Shown piece after piece: positions 19,225-26,974 of a DNA stretch of 64,000 nucleotides. Each line of letters starts with the position of its first letter. Within the stretch, counting starts at the first letter, position 1. The notes beneath the pieces were generated by a model. It saw only the letters and a program-made list of their open reading frames with translations, was not told the origin of the DNA and did no database searches. This DNA comes from Arthrobacter citreus (lineage in GTDB: Bacteria > Actinomycetota > Actinomycetes > Actinomycetales > Micrococcaceae): the NCBI RefSeq assembly GCF_009192745.1, contig NZ_VTFV01000010.1, positions 62,001 to 126,000 on the forward strand. Reading direction: 5' to 3'. The position numbers and the translations under genes were made by a program.

Positions 19225-19642
19225 TCCCGCTCCTTCGCAGCCAGGTGAACGGGGACGAATACTCGGGTTTCAGGACTTCGTCTTTATTCGCACCGCGATC
19301 CAGCCAGTCTTTGTACCAAGCGGGCAGCATAAAACGGGGGAGACGGAACAAGCAGGCGACCGCCAAGAGCATGAACGGTGCAAGGACATAGGTGGTGTTG
19401 ACACCGTCAAACCAGTTGAGGCCGAGTTCCGCACAGACAGCGAGGAAGCTGCCCACGAGTAAGAACGGCAGCAGGTAGATGCCCAGGAAGCCGAAATAGC
19501 TGTGCCTGCCGAATTGATACATGTTCCTCTTCGCCGCCCAGCTGCGCCAGGTTCCTTTCATCGCTGCAACCCCGGAAATTACACAGTAGAGCGTTATCAA
19601 GAGCATGACGGCGCCGGCCAACAGTATTGCTAGTACGTCCAT
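19211..19642 (-). CDS. Small membrane protein, candidate immunity protein
   Basis: This protein of about 143 residues has three predicted transmembrane helices (about 4-26, 48-70 and 83-103) and a basic soluble tail. It matches no family I recognise. The frame is open back to 19873, but that part overlaps the LXG-like gene in another frame. The start is therefore ATG 19642 (GGGAG about 11 bases upstream) or ATG 19660. It lies directly after the gene for an LXG-like protein with a glycine-zipper tail. Membrane immunity proteins take this place after pore-forming type VII toxins, so that role is plausible but unproven. Confidence 0.65.
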   Translation of the reverse strand: MDVLAILLAGAVMLLITLYCVISGVAAMKGTWRSWAAKRNMYQFGRHSYFGFLGIYLLPFLLVGSFLAVCAELGLNWFDGVNTTYVLAPFMLLAVACLFRLPRFMLPAWYKDWLDRGANKDEVLKPEYSSPFTWLRRSGNVHR

Positions 19643-19670
19643 GACGTTGCATTCTCCCATGCTTCCCGGA

Positions 19671-20879
19671 TCACCATAGCTTGAGGTTTTCCCATGCTTC
19701 CTTGAGGCCGCCCTTTGCGCCTTCTGCGATGCCCTTCTCTCCGGCATTCCTGAGGAAATTCCCGACGCCTTCTCCGACGGCTCCGCCGATCCACCCTCCC
19801 ACAGCTGCTCCCACGAGGGTCCCGACCACTGGAATGGGGATGAAACTGCCGAGCGTGGCTCCTGCCGCGGCACCGAGTGAACTGCCTACCATGGACGCGC
19901 CTCCTTCGACTCCGGCAGTGGCGGCGGCGCTGATGACACGGTCTCCCGTACCCATCTCAGGATGGTCCAGCTGGTCCTGGTTCCATTGCTCCGCCCAGTT
20001 TTTGTAGACGGACAAGGCGCCGTCGACCACGCCCAGTCCATTGGAGGCCCTGTTCGCCCAGCGCGGCAGCTCCGGAGCAGCCGCGCTGTTTCCATTCGCG
20101 GTGGTCCGCCGCCGGGCTCCGGGGACCTTCGGGTCGCGGAAAACCGGTAGGTGAATGGTCAGTGCCCGCGCACCTAGTGGCGCGAGCAACGAGGCCATGA
20201 GGCTGCCAGCCGGGAGGTAGCGGTACGGCCGGCGGTTCAGCCGCAAGGTCACTGAGCCGGGCACATTGAGCTGGCGCCTGTTGGAACCGGGATCCAAAGC
20301 GATCCTAATGAGCCTCCGGCCGGGGTGCCTGTGCACTGAAACCAATCCGTTGGACGCCAGCCCGACGGCGACCGCGGCGTAGGGCGACGTTGCGACTCTG
20401 TGCGGCTCCCAAAATGACGTGTGCAGGCCGGAAATCGCCGCAGCACAGGCGTCTTCGGCAGCTTGGAGCTCGGCGGCGATAGAGGCTGACTCACGGGTGA
20501 GGCGTGCTTCTTCTGACCGGGCGGCGGAAGCGCTTTCCTGGCTGTCGTCGTCCAGCGGCCGGCAGGCGTGGGCATCCAGTGCAGCCAACAGAGCATCGTA
20601 GCGGGGGCGAAGCGCGTCAACGGCATCCGCGTAGGCATCAAGCGCATCCCGGATTGCGCCGGTCACATCCGCTGTTGCGTCCGTGTAGACGGCTGCCTTG
20701 GCCATGGCACCGTGGACTATGTCCTGCTCTGGGGCCTGGTAGCTGTCCTGGAGCCCGGTCCAGGCTGCAACCAGATCCTGGCCGTAGCCTTTCGCCCGCT
20801 GTCCCGACGCGTCGATCGCTGCCGCGTCATTGCGGACGGCACCGGTGTCCGGCAGTACGGGGAGGTTTCCTGCACTCAC
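19671..20879 (-). CDS. LXG-like putative type VII effector with glycine-zipper tail
   Basis: The 402-residue protein has a helical N-terminal region (about 1-160: WTGLQDSY, then long Ala/Glu-rich helices, some coiled coil), as in LXG or WXG-type type VII substrates. A beta-rich middle (about 165-265) and a linker follow. Residues about 325-375 are a Gly/Ala-rich hydrophobic zipper, for example VGTLVGAAVGGWIGGAVGEG, ending in amphipathic helices. Pore-forming LXG toxins such as streptococcal TelE end in such zippers. The GTG start at 20879 shares GTGA with the stop of the upstream small gene. The frame open to 21344 overlaps that gene and is rejected. No nuclease or NADase motif is seen. Confidence 0.7.
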   Translation of the reverse strand: MSAGNLPVLPDTGAVRNDAAAIDASGQRAKGYGQDLVAAWTGLQDSYQAPEQDIVHGAMAKAAVYTDATADVTGAIRDALDAYADAVDALRPRYDALLAALDAHACRPLDDDSQESASAARSEEARLTRESASIAAELQAAEDACAAAISGLHTSFWEPHRVATSPYAAVAVGLASNGLVSVHRHPGRRLIRIALDPGSNRRQLNVPGSVTLRLNRRPYRYLPAGSLMASLLAPLGARALTIHLPVFRDPKVPGARRRTTANGNSAAAPELPRWANRASNGLGVVDGALSVYKNWAEQWNQDQLDHPEMGTGDRVISAAATAGVEGGASMVGSSLGAAAGATLGSFIPIPVVGTLVGAAVGGWIGGAVGEGVGNFLRNAGEKGIAEGAKGGLKEAWENLKLW

Positions 20880-21235
20880 CGTCCGCCTCCTGCGCTGTCC
20901 TCGTCCGAGGTGGCGGCGGGGGATTCGCCGGCCATCCGATTCGCGTTGCCGGCCATCTCTTCGTCGCCGCGCACATAGTGGTCCACAGCCTCGCTGGTCG
21001 AATTGCAGGCGTTTTCGCTGCGGACGGTGCCGCTGTTGATCAGCCGGGACAAATAGTCCGCATAGCATTCCGTGAGCGCCTGAAGGATCACGGGGCTGTT
21101 GGCCGAACCGGCAGCAGAGGTGACTGCGTTCTGGAGTGTGGTCTCCTCGGCGATCAGATCTTCCACCGTGGCGCGTGCCTTCCCAATGACGCCACGGACT
21201 GTGGCGACTTGGATATCCCAGCCGTTGACCGGCAT
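20876..21235 (-). CDS. Small helical type VII-like partner protein
   Basis: This 119-residue protein opens PVNGWDIQVATVRGVIGKA and continues as two helices, then a Ser/Ala/Gly-rich acidic tail. This is the size and layout of small ESX-type partners that are cosecreted with, or chaperone, a longer LXG/PPE-like protein. It resembles actinobacterial families such as DUF6507 that begin GWDI, but I cannot confirm the family. The ATG at 21235 has AGGGGGAAGAA directly upstream. An earlier in-frame ATG at 21280 lacks such a site. It is the first gene of a five-gene operon and overlaps the next by four bases. Confidence 0.72.
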   Translation of the reverse strand: MPVNGWDIQVATVRGVIGKARATVEDLIAEETTLQNAVTSAAGSANSPVILQALTECYADYLSRLINSGTVRSENACNSTSEAVDHYVRGDEEMAGNANRMAGESPAATSDEDSAGGGR

Positions 21236-21323
21236 TTCTTCCCCCTGTATTGCAGAACAACTTACGTTCCATGTGCTCAAAGCATTCGTAACGCGAAGAG
21301 CCTAGCGCAGGACACACAGGGGG

Positions 21324-21347
21324 CCCATGGGGAGAACTATCCATGGG
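21324..21347. terminator. Terminator-like hairpin after the XPB gene
   Basis: A perfect 7-bp palindrome pair, CCCATGG and CCATGGG, with a ten-base loop lies between the helicase stop and the type VII-like operon. No T run follows. It may also be an operator for the operon. Confidence 0.35.
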
Positions 21348-21379
21348 GGATGCTTACGGGCGTGGGAAAGCGAAGGAAG

Positions 21380-23026
21380 CTAGGCGGGCTTTTCGATGTC
21401 TGCGGCGTCCTGGATGGAATACGCGTAGCCCTGCTCCGCCAGGAAACGCTGGCGCTTGGCGGCGAAGTCCTGGTCCAGGGTGTCGCGCGCGACGACGGTG
21501 TAGAAGTGGGCAGCCCGGCCGTCGGACTTCGGGCGCAGCAGGCGGCCCAGCCGCTGGGCTTCCTCCTGGCGGGAACCGAAGGATCCAGAGACCTGGATGG
21601 CCACCGAAGCTTCCGGCAGGTCGATGGAGAAGTTGGCAACCTTGGACACCACCAGGGTCTTCAGCTTGCCTTCGCGGAAGTCGCTGAACAGCCGCTGGCG
21701 TTCCTTGACCGGCGTTCCGCCCTTGATCACGGGTGCATCCAGCCGCTCAGCCAGCTCATCCAGCTGGTCGATGTATTGCCCGATCACCAGGATCTGGTCG
21801 CCTTCATGCCGGCGGACCAGGTCCTGCACCACCTTGGACTTGGTTTCCGACGTTGAACACAGGCGGTACTTGTCCCCGTCCTCGGCCATGGCATAGGCAA
21901 CGCGTTCGTCCCGCGGCAGATCCACCCGGACTTCGATGCACTCTGCCGGGGCAATGTAGCCCTGTGCCTCGATGTCCTTCCAGGGTGCGTCGTAGCGCTT
22001 GGGACCGATCAGGGAGAACACTTCGCCCTCGCGGCCGTCTTCGCGCACCAGCGTGGCGGTGAGGCCCAGCCTGCGGCGGGCCTGCAGGTCAGCGGTCATG
22101 CGGAAGATCGGTGCCGGGAGCAGATGGACCTCGTCGTAAATGATCAGGCCCCAGTCGTTGGCATCCAACAGCTCCAGGTGCGGGTACAGTCCGCCGCGCT
22201 TGAGGGTGAGCACCTGGTAGGTGGCGATGGTTACCGGGCGGACTTCCTTGACCGCACCCGAGTACTCGCCGATTTCATCTTCGGTCAGCGATGTGCGGCG
22301 AAGCAGTTCGTCCTTCCACTGCCGGGCCGACACCGTGTTGGTCACCAGGATCAGCGTGGTCGTGGAGCTGGTCGCCATGGCGGCGGCACCCACCAGCGTT
22401 TTGCCGGCACCGCAGGGCAGCACCACCACTCCCGAGCCGCCGGCCCAGAAGTTCTCCGTGGCCAGCTTCTGGTAGGGGCGCAGCGCCCAGCCGTCCTCGT
22501 TCAGCAGGATTGGGTGCGGCGTGCCGTCCACATACCCGGCCAGGTCTTCCGCCGGCCAGCCGAGCTTGAGCAGGAGCTGTTTGAGCTGGCCGCGCATCGC
22601 GGACTGCACCACCACCGTTTCACCGTCGATCCGCGGACCCAGCAGCGGCTGGATCTTTTTGGCGTGCAGCACTTCCTCGAGGACAGGGTAGTCATTGGTG
22701 CGCAGCACCAGTCCGTGCTGCGGGTCCTTCTCCAGCCGCAGCCGCCCGTACCGGGACATGGTTTCCTCGATGTCCACCAGCAGGGTGTGCGGTACAGGGA
22801 AGCGGGAATAGGTGAGCAGGGTGTTCAGCACCTGCTCGGCGTCCAGCCCGGCGGCCCGGGCGTTCCAAAGCCCCAGCGGGGTAAGGCGGTAGCTGTGGAT
22901 ATGTTCGGGGGCCCGCTCAAGTTCCGCGAACGCTGCGATGGCGTGCCTGGCCTCTACGGCCTGGGGGTGGTCCACTTCCAGCAGAATGGTCTTGTCGCTC
23001 TGGACGATCAAAGGTCCGTCAACCAT
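21380..23026 (-). CDS. XPB-type DNA repair helicase
   Basis: This 548-residue SF2 helicase resembles bacterial/archaeal XPB, a 3'-5' DNA helicase. After an N-terminal helicase_C_3-like region it has Walker A (PCGAGKTLVG), the box DEVH (YDEVHLLPAP), SAT-equivalent GLTATLVR and motif VI AQRLGRLLRPK. Actinobacterial XPB is thought to unwind DNA in repair, but its pathway is unsettled because UvrABC does most excision repair. Its first eight bases overlap the end of the helicase-associated gene upstream, so the two are cotranslated and probably work together. Confidence 0.93.
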   Translation of the reverse strand: MVDGPLIVQSDKTILLEVDHPQAVEARHAIAAFAELERAPEHIHSYRLTPLGLWNARAAGLDAEQVLNTLLTYSRFPVPHTLLVDIEETMSRYGRLRLEKDPQHGLVLRTNDYPVLEEVLHAKKIQPLLGPRIDGETVVVQSAMRGQLKQLLLKLGWPAEDLAGYVDGTPHPILLNEDGWALRPYQKLATENFWAGGSGVVVLPCGAGKTLVGAAAMATSSTTTLILVTNTVSARQWKDELLRRTSLTEDEIGEYSGAVKEVRPVTIATYQVLTLKRGGLYPHLELLDANDWGLIIYDEVHLLPAPIFRMTADLQARRRLGLTATLVREDGREGEVFSLIGPKRYDAPWKDIEAQGYIAPAECIEVRVDLPRDERVAYAMAEDGDKYRLCSTSETKSKVVQDLVRRHEGDQILVIGQYIDQLDELAERLDAPVIKGGTPVKERQRLFSDFREGKLKTLVVSKVANFSIDLPEASVAIQVSGSFGSRQEEAQRLGRLLRPKSDGRAAHFYTVVARDTLDQDFAAKRQRFLAEQGYAYSIQDAADIEKPA

Positions 23027-25454
23027 GTGCTGGGCTGCCCTCCACTATTTCCACATCCATTATCCGATGTATCGACACTACGCGTTCAACGTCCCGGCGG
23101 GGGTCGAAGACCCGTACCCGGCCGTCGCCTACCGATAGGGGAACGAAGATTTCCTGGCGTTCATTCCCCTGGCTGTCCACCACCCCCATTCGCACGGAGC
23201 TCTTGGTGCGGATGGCCTTGCGCAGGGTCTCCAGGCCCACCAGCGGAACGGATTCGTCCGGCTTGGCCGCTACGGCCGGCCCCCGGCCGCGCAGCGCAGC
23301 GAGCTGAGCCTCGAGGTCTTCCTCGGTCAGTTCCCACTGGTTCACGCGGGTGGCGGATGAGGACGGCGCCGGGACGGGCGGCCTGGCATGGGAACCGGAT
23401 GCTTCACGTGCGCGCCCCTCCATGACCGGCGCGTAGCCCAGGTTTCGGATCGCCAGCGCGAGTTCCTGCGGAGTCGCGGCGGACGCAATGACGGTAGGGG
23501 CGATGCGCGTCAGGCCCAGGACGGCAGCCCGGGGATCGGCCATCAGGGCGTTCAGCCCGGGTTCGTCGTCGCTGCGCAGGTAGGACCATGCCGCGCCAAT
23601 GCGCAGGCGTCCGTGCCGGGCGGCGGTATCCTCCACCAGATAGCGCAGCGGCTGCGGAACTTCGGTGGCGGAGTAGTGAGCCAGGAATTCAAGGATCGAC
23701 GCCGCGTCCAGGTCGGCGTCCAGCGCTCGCCGCACCGAGTTTGCAGAGAAGCGGTAGATCGTAGCCGGCCCCTGTCCTTCGGCATCTGCCAGCAGCGCCA
23801 GCTGCCGGGCAACCTTGGGATCCAGGTACCCCGGAGCGACGGCAGTGAGGTCTGCCTGCAGCAGGAAGGAGCTCAGCGGCTCGGGCAGGGCCGCCCGAAG
23901 CCGGTCCACGGCGCGGTCCAGCTCCCCGGCGGCGACGGCGTGGCCAAGTTCGGTCATGGCTCCGGAGCCGATCAGCCCCAGCTGCGCGGCTTCCTTTAAG
24001 ATGCCGGGGACCAGGCGGGCGAAGCGGCGCTGCAGCCGTGGCTGGTGCCAGGTCAGGGCGCTGATCAGGTCTTCTGCGTCATAGGCGCCGGAATGTCCTT
24101 CGTCCATGACTTCCGCTGCGGCGAGGGAAGAAAGCATCTCCAGCGTTCGCCGGCGGACCAGCGGCGCATCCGGGCGGGACAGTTCTCCGGCCAGGGCGTT
24201 GACGGAGCCTCCACCGGGCAGTGGCCCGCCGACCAGCGACGGCGCCCGCTCTGCCTCCAACCAGGCCCGGACCAGGTGCTGCCACTGCAGTTCGCGGTCC
24301 ATGGTGTGCCATTCGCTCTCCGCTGTGCCCCAGCGGGACGTTGCCGCGTCCAGGACCAGAAGCCCGGACAGGGCAGCAAGCTCAAGCAGCCAGGCGGTGG
24401 CCGGTCCGTCCAGGCGCAGGGCCTCTGAGACACGCCGGACCTCGCGCACCCCGACGCCGCCGGACCGGAGCGTGCCGATCGGGGCTTCGGCGGCAAGGGC
24501 CAGCAGCTCGGTAACCAGCCGCAGCGTCTCCGCCACGGCGCCGAAGGCCGCATTGTCCCGCAGCGCATGGGGGACGGGGCGGGGTGTTGGAGGGACAGGG
24601 TCAAGCTGGAAGTCGGAAACGATCACATGGCCGCGGGAAGCCTGCCCCACCGGCCTGGGCAGTTCAACGTGCAGGGCATCCAGGGGCACCAGGAGACCAT
24701 GTGCAACCAGCCACTCCACGGGGGTGGGGGAGGGGTTGTCCAGGACGGCGCGGCTAATGGCAGCCTTGCGCGGGATAGTGCCCACCGGCGAGTACTTGAA
24801 CCGCCGAAGGAGGTCGTGGGTCTGCGGCGGGGCGTCGGCCAACAGGGCTTCCCAGCCGGCCGGATCCGAGACCAGGTGATGCAGGGAATGGGCTGCCGTG
24901 GACGGCGTGTCTGCCTTCTCGATGGGAAGCCCGCGCTGGCGCAGCCCTTCGACGATTCCCACCAGCCGCTGCCCGAATTCCGGCTGCTGGGCGGCCAGCG
25001 TGGAATAGGGCCGGCCCAGGCCGGCCGGGTAGGCGCCCAGCGCTTCGCCCATGACGGAGACCGGCAGGTAGAACCGGCGTCCGGCGTCGGCCTTCGGAGC
25101 TCCGGGATGCGGGGTTGCCCGGCGCAGGAGGGCAAGGCTGTGGAGGTAACCCAAGATCGCGTCCAGGGCCTTGATGGTGGACCCGGAGATTGAAGACTTG
25201 AGCCAGGACGCGGTGGTGCTCAGGTGCGAGTCTTCGTTGGTGGTCAGGTCGAGTGCTTCAAGGACCTGGAGCTGGGGTGCCGTGAGTTTTTCGAGCGCAC
25301 GCTGTACGCTGATGCGCGTTGACGCCCGGGCTGCGAGGGCCTGGAAATCCGGCACCGGGGGAAGTGCCAGGTCCGGTCGGGCGAGAAGGAGCTCACGCAG
25401 TTGTTCGTCACTGCGCGCTGCAAGGTCTTCAGCCAAGGCTCGGATCGCGGACAT
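23019..25454 (-). CDS. Helicase-associated domain protein, XPB partner
   Basis: This 811-residue protein carries the helicase C-terminal domain 3 (helicase_C_3) family signature in its last third (ATIYRFSANSVRRALDADLD and LRYLVEDTAARHGRLRIGAA). It has no Walker A or DEAD box of its own. The N-terminal part is helical with winged-helix-like stretches. The C terminus resembles a WYL-type fold (IRTKSSVRMGVVDSQGNERQ). The ATG at 25454 is chosen at the conserved MSAIRALAEDLAARS; upstream sequence is not conserved. It overlaps the XPB gene by eight bases, a neighbourhood common in actinobacteria. It is probably a regulator or loading partner of XPB. Confidence 0.85.
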   Translation of the reverse strand: MSAIRALAEDLAARSDEQLRELLLARPDLALPPVPDFQALAARASTRISVQRALEKLTAPQLQVLEALDLTTNEDSHLSTTASWLKSSISGSTIKALDAILGYLHSLALLRRATPHPGAPKADAGRRFYLPVSVMGEALGAYPAGLGRPYSTLAAQQPEFGQRLVGIVEGLRQRGLPIEKADTPSTAAHSLHHLVSDPAGWEALLADAPPQTHDLLRRFKYSPVGTIPRKAAISRAVLDNPSPTPVEWLVAHGLLVPLDALHVELPRPVGQASRGHVIVSDFQLDPVPPTPRPVPHALRDNAAFGAVAETLRLVTELLALAAEAPIGTLRSGGVGVREVRRVSEALRLDGPATAWLLELAALSGLLVLDAATSRWGTAESEWHTMDRELQWQHLVRAWLEAERAPSLVGGPLPGGGSVNALAGELSRPDAPLVRRRTLEMLSSLAAAEVMDEGHSGAYDAEDLISALTWHQPRLQRRFARLVPGILKEAAQLGLIGSGAMTELGHAVAAGELDRAVDRLRAALPEPLSSFLLQADLTAVAPGYLDPKVARQLALLADAEGQGPATIYRFSANSVRRALDADLDAASILEFLAHYSATEVPQPLRYLVEDTAARHGRLRIGAAWSYLRSDDEPGLNALMADPRAAVLGLTRIAPTVIASAATPQELALAIRNLGYAPVMEGRAREASGSHARPPVPAPSSSATRVNQWELTEEDLEAQLAALRGRGPAVAAKPDESVPLVGLETLRKAIRTKSSVRMGVVDSQGNERQEIFVPLSVGDGRVRVFDPRRDVERVVSIHRIMDVEIVEGSPAHG

Positions 25455-25494
25455 CGTCCAATACGTTACCCGAGTGGGACCGAAAACAAACGGG

Positions 25495-25815
25495 TCAGCC
25501 CCGGCGCCGCCGCACGATTGAGTCAATTACCAGCCCGGCCATCATCAGGAAGGCCAGGGGCAGGCAGTAGAACGCGCCGGCAGCGAATCCGGGCCAGACG
25601 GTTTCTCCGCGAAGTGCTTCCAGCAGCAGGGCGGCCAGGCTCACGACGCCGGCCACGGCAAGTACTGCGGCCAGCGTGGTTGCCAGCAGGCGGAGGGCAG
25701 AGCGTTTCTTCCGCTCCGCGCCCTGCGGGGCGGCGTCGGGAATCCCGGTTCCCCGGCCAAGGGCGGTGCCGGTGCCGGCTGCTTTGTCTGCGGGGCTTGG
25801 GCCCAAATGCTCCAT
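25495..25815 (-). CDS. Small two-helix membrane protein, unknown
   Basis: This 106-residue protein has a polar N terminus (1-38), two hydrophobic helices (about 42-67 and 75-98) and a positively charged end (IVRRRRG), so both termini should face the cytoplasm. No family is recognised. It lies 40 bases upstream of the helicase-associated gene on the same strand and may be cotranscribed. It is divergent from the cold-shock-domain gene. Confidence 0.65.
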   Translation of the reverse strand: MEHLGPSPADKAAGTGTALGRGTGIPDAAPQGAERKKRSALRLLATTLAAVLAVAGVVSLAALLLEALRGETVWPGFAAGAFYCLPLAFLMMAGLVIDSIVRRRRG

Positions 25816-26044
25816 GGTATTTAACGCTAACAGCTAAAATTCTGCCCACCCAAAGCGGGACGGGTCCAGCATTAGGGCGCTCGGGATATTCTAAAGGGAA
25901 GACTCTTCCCCGTAGTATCTCAACAGGCATCCGCCGCCGGTCCGATTGGACTCCGGAAGACGGATACGCGCGGACGTAACACCCCTTTCATCACCAGATG
26001 CGGTCGAAAGCCCGCACCCGACACCTAAGAACGAGGTAAGCGAA

Positions 26045-26428
26045 GTGCCCATCGGCAAGGTCAAGTGGTTCGACACTGGCAAGGGATTCGGATTCCTGGC
26101 CACTGACGACGGCCAGGAAGTCTTCCTGCATGCTTCTGCGCTTCCCGCTGGTGTCAGCGAGGTGAAGCCCGGGACCCGGATGGAGTTCGGCGTAGCTGAC
26201 GGACGCCGTGGACCGCAGGCACTCTCTGCCCGGATCCTGGAGGCCCCGCCGTCGGTGGCAAAGGCCACCCGCAAGCCGGCGGACGACATGGCCGTCATTA
26301 CCGAAGACCTCATTAAACTGTTGGATGGAATCTCCAACGGACTGCGCCGGGGCAGGTACCCGGAGAAGAAGCATGCAACCAAGGTGGCTGCGGTGCTGCG
26401 GGCTGTTGCAGACGACCTTGATGCATAG
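26045..26428 (+). CDS. Cold-shock-domain protein with helical C-terminal extension
   Basis: This 127-residue protein starts with a cold-shock domain (about 1-65) carrying RNP1 KGFGFLAT and RNP2 EVFLHASALP. An extra 60-residue helical, basic tail (DDMAVITEDLIKLLDGISNG, then Lys/Arg-rich) is not found in CspA. GTG 26045 is chosen because the domain begins there and GAGG lies at 26033-26036. The 229-base gap upstream is shared with a divergent gene and holds a small hairpin (GGGAAGActcTTCCC region near 25900). The DUF3027 gene follows 15 bases later, so the two are probably cotranscribed. Confidence 0.88.
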   Translation: MPIGKVKWFDTGKGFGFLATDDGQEVFLHASALPAGVSEVKPGTRMEFGVADGRRGPQALSARILEAPPSVAKATRKPADDMAVITEDLIKLLDGISNGLRRGRYPEKKHATKVAAVLRAVADDLDA

Positions 26429-26443
26429 GGGCAGAACCACCGA

Positions 26444-26920
26444 GTGAAAACCACCGAAGCGAGCGATACCCAGGAAACGCCGAAGCCTGCTGCCGCGCGG
26501 AAACCTCCGCGCAAGCCGTCCAAGCCGGACGCGGTGCTTGCCGCTGCCGTCGAGACGGCCCGTGCCGGCCTGCTGGAAGTTGTGCCGGAAGAGCAGATAG
26601 GGGAGTGGCTGAGCGCTGTTCCCGACGCGGACCGGCTGGTCACCCACCGGTTCCGGGCCAACCGTCCCGGCTATCGGGGCTGGGAATGGTTCGCCACTGT
26701 AGCACGGGTTCCGCGCGGCAAGGCCGCGACGGTCTGCGAAGTAGGTCTGCTGCCCTCGGCTGACGCTGTCCTGGCACCGGAGTGGGTGCCGTGGTCCATG
26801 CGTGTCCGGCCGGAGGACGTGGCTGCGCAGGAAGCTGAGAAGGAACAGGACGCCGCGGCATCGGAGACTGTGGCAGAGGAAGAAACCGCAGGCACGCCTG
26901 CGGCAGCGGAGGACGAATAA
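26444..26920 (+). CDS. DUF3027 protein
   Basis: This 158-residue protein of the actinobacterial DUF3027 family has no known function. A Lys/Pro-rich leader of about 25 residues precedes the domain, with TARAGLLEVVPEEQIGEWL and the family core GYRGWEWFATVARV. The conserved end PEWVPWSMRV is followed by an acidic Glu/Ala tail. No membrane segment is seen. It starts with GTG 15 bases after the cold-shock-domain gene, a pairing that suggests a shared role in RNA biology, which is inference. Family members are often longer, so this is a short form. Confidence 0.82.
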   Translation: MKTTEASDTQETPKPAAARKPPRKPSKPDAVLAAAVETARAGLLEVVPEEQIGEWLSAVPDADRLVTHRFRANRPGYRGWEWFATVARVPRGKAATVCEVGLLPSADAVLAPEWVPWSMRVRPEDVAAQEAEKEQDAAASETVAEEETAGTPAAAEDE

Positions 26921-26941
26921 GCAGTGAGTGCACGGAACGCG

Positions 26942-26970
26942 GTTCACTATCCCGGAAGGGGGAAGTGAAC
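26942..26970 (+). promoter_or_regulatory. Hairpin covering the Shine-Dalgarno of the MFS gene
   Basis: GTTCACT (26942-26948) pairs with AGTGAAC (26964-26970), and TCCC (26950-26953) pairs with GGGA (26960-26963) inside it, giving 11 pairs with one bulge. The purine-rich ribosome site lies in the 3' half, and the ATG follows four bases later. It could be a translation switch or a repressor palindrome. Confidence 0.4.
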
Positions 26971-26974
26971 CTAA

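Noticed and set aside
20880-21344. N-terminal 155-codon extension of the LXG-like gene
   Set aside because: It overlaps the well-supported 119-residue gene in another frame and has Arg/His/Cys-rich shadow composition. The GTG at 20879 coincides with the upstream stop.
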